From the NCBI RefSeq assembly GCF_015163655.1, contig NZ_JADEUF010000032.1, positions 1 through 35,398 of the forward strand: DNA of 35,398 nucleotides. Reading direction: 5' to 3'. The notes below the pieces were generated by a model, which was not told the origin of the DNA, searched no databases, and saw only the letters and a list, made by a program, of their open reading frames with translations. This document shows positions 34,770 to 35,398 of the stretch, piece after piece; positions within the stretch are counted from its first letter, which is position 1; every line of letters begins with the position of its first letter. This stretch comes from Xenorhabdus griffiniae (lineage in GTDB: Bacteria > Pseudomonadota > Gammaproteobacteria > Enterobacterales > Enterobacteriaceae). The position numbers and the translations under genes were made by a program.

Positions 34770-35222
34770 TTAACTCCATGAACCGCTTCCGCCACCTACA
34801 CCTGCTATAAGGGAGATTGCGAGACCGCCGAAGGAGCCAAGTAAATAGCTATCTGAATCAAAGAAATGTAAACCAAAGGATACAGGCGTTGCCTCAAAAG
34901 CGAAATGTACAGTATCAGAATAAAGAGTGTCTAGATCGTCTGTAAAAATAAATCCTTGTATAGTTGCAAAGCCAGGAGTCGTCAGCCCCCCTGCTTGCCC
35001 GCGAAAAGATTTTTTATTCTCAATAAAATCTGGGCGCAGGTAAAACTTCAGATAAAAAATCAAGCTTTCTACATGGCCTCCAGCCGAATATGCATCTACT
35101 TTTTGAGAGGCTATTTTTGTCACAGCTTCATTAATCTTTTTGGGTTCTAGCTTCCCTTGCATAGTTTGTTTAAAATTTTCAATAAGTTTTAGTTTTATTT
35201 CATTTTTTTCTAATTCGTTCAT
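34770..35222 (-). CDS. Vap-like protein (Rhodococcus equi virulence-associated protein family)
   Basis: A 150-residue protein. Its second half (about 45-150) shows the pattern I know from the R. equi VapA/VapB family: FRGQAGGLTTPG (73-84), FIFTDDLDTLYSDTVHF (91-107), FGLHFFDSDSYLLGSFGG (116-133) and a C-terminal GVGGGSGSW (141-149). In VapA this region forms a compact beta-barrel. The first 45 residues are charged and helical, with no signal peptide, unlike the secreted rhodococcal proteins. The ATG follows AGAGGT; the upstream frame is rejected. The gene stands alone between two repeat copies and is AT-rich. Family assignment is from memory of motifs; function is unknown. Confidence 0.75.
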   Translation of the reverse strand: MNELEKNEIKLKLIENFKQTMQGKLEPKKINEAVTKIASQKVDAYSAGGHVESLIFYLKFYLRPDFIENKKSFRGQAGGLTTPGFATIQGFIFTDDLDTLYSDTVHFAFEATPVSFGLHFFDSDSYLLGSFGGLAISLIAGVGGGSGSWS

Positions 35223-35269
35223 AATATTACCTCTTTTATAGTTTATTGAATGTAGAGAAAAAATAATAT

Positions 35270-35375
35270 CTATACCCATCTCACTTCAAGATGCATATTG
35301 TTTCTCCCCGCGAAGCGGGGAGAAACAATGAGTTATGTTGTCTTATAATGAGCAACTTGAAAGGTAACGTGTATA
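35270..35375. repeat. Dispersed palindromic repeat, copy right of the Vap-like gene
   Basis: A full-length copy with ends CTATACCCATCTCACTTCAAG-type and GAGCAACTTGAAAGGTAACG then TGTATA. The central hairpin is ATTGTTTCTCCCCGC-GAA-GCGGGGAGAAACAAT (by arms). It has the same orientation as the copy at 34631. Confidence 0.85.
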
Positions 35376-35398
35376 AAATATATGAATATTATTATTTG

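Overview
The window looks like the chromosome of an insect-pathogenic, nematode-symbiotic enterobacterium, most probably a Xenorhabdus species (Photorhabdus is the alternative). The core proteins (GlpD, GlpR, GlpG, GlpE, NfuA, GntX, BioH, FeoABC, Tex, GreB, OmpR, PstSCAB, PhoU) match, from memory, their Escherichia coli counterparts closely in sequence and length. EnvZ is only 337 residues and lacks the periplasmic sensor domain, a feature described for Xenorhabdus nematophila EnvZ. No database search was possible, so the genus is an inference.

Layout, left to right. (1) 1-2100: repeat-rich edge and an exported adenosine deaminase. (2) 2079-5933: glycerol-3-phosphate genes glpD, glpR, glpG and glpE, all on the minus strand, with two tandem GlpR-operator-like sites before glpD. 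(3) 6209-8333: nfuA and gntX (minus) and bioH (plus). (4) 8396-19117: an accessory island of about 10.7 kb between bioH and feoC. It holds an OsmC-family protein, an AraC-type regulator, an EmrAB-type efflux pair and a tightly packed plus-strand operon. That operon encodes a LuxE-like acyl-adenylating enzyme, an IscU-like scaffold, an IscS-like cysteine desulfurase, a fatty acyl-AMP ligase, an acyl carrier protein and a flavin-dependent oxidoreductase split by a one-base frameshift in an A8 run. (5) 19176-22055: feoABC (minus), with a perfect FNR box and a Fur-like box upstream. (6) 22416-27338: tex (minus), then greB and ompR-envZ (plus). (7) 27379-32042: PHO boxes and pstSCAB-phoU. (8) 32153-34540: a polar amino-acid ABC importer with a binding protein and two permeases but no ATPase. 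(9) 34770-35222: a small protein resembling the Rhodococcus equi Vap virulence-protein family, between two same-orientation copies of a dispersed repeat.

The best candidate for an undescribed system is the operon at 13391-19117. It couples acyl activation and ACP loading (LuxE-like enzyme, FAAL, ACP) with a dedicated sulfur-mobilising pair (IscS-like, IscU-like) and a flavoprotein. The neighbouring EmrAB-type pump and AraC regulator could export the product and control the locus. A sulfur-containing lipid-like metabolite is the simplest reading, but the product cannot be read from the sequence and I recognise no characterised cluster with this content.

A roughly 107-bp palindromic, MITE-like repeat recurs in full, shortened or half copies in the intergenic regions at about 104, 251, 5968, 8867, 9141, 13219, 34631 and 35270. 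It concentrates around accessory genes. One copy ends in an extended -10-like sequence just upstream of the sulfur/acyl operon.
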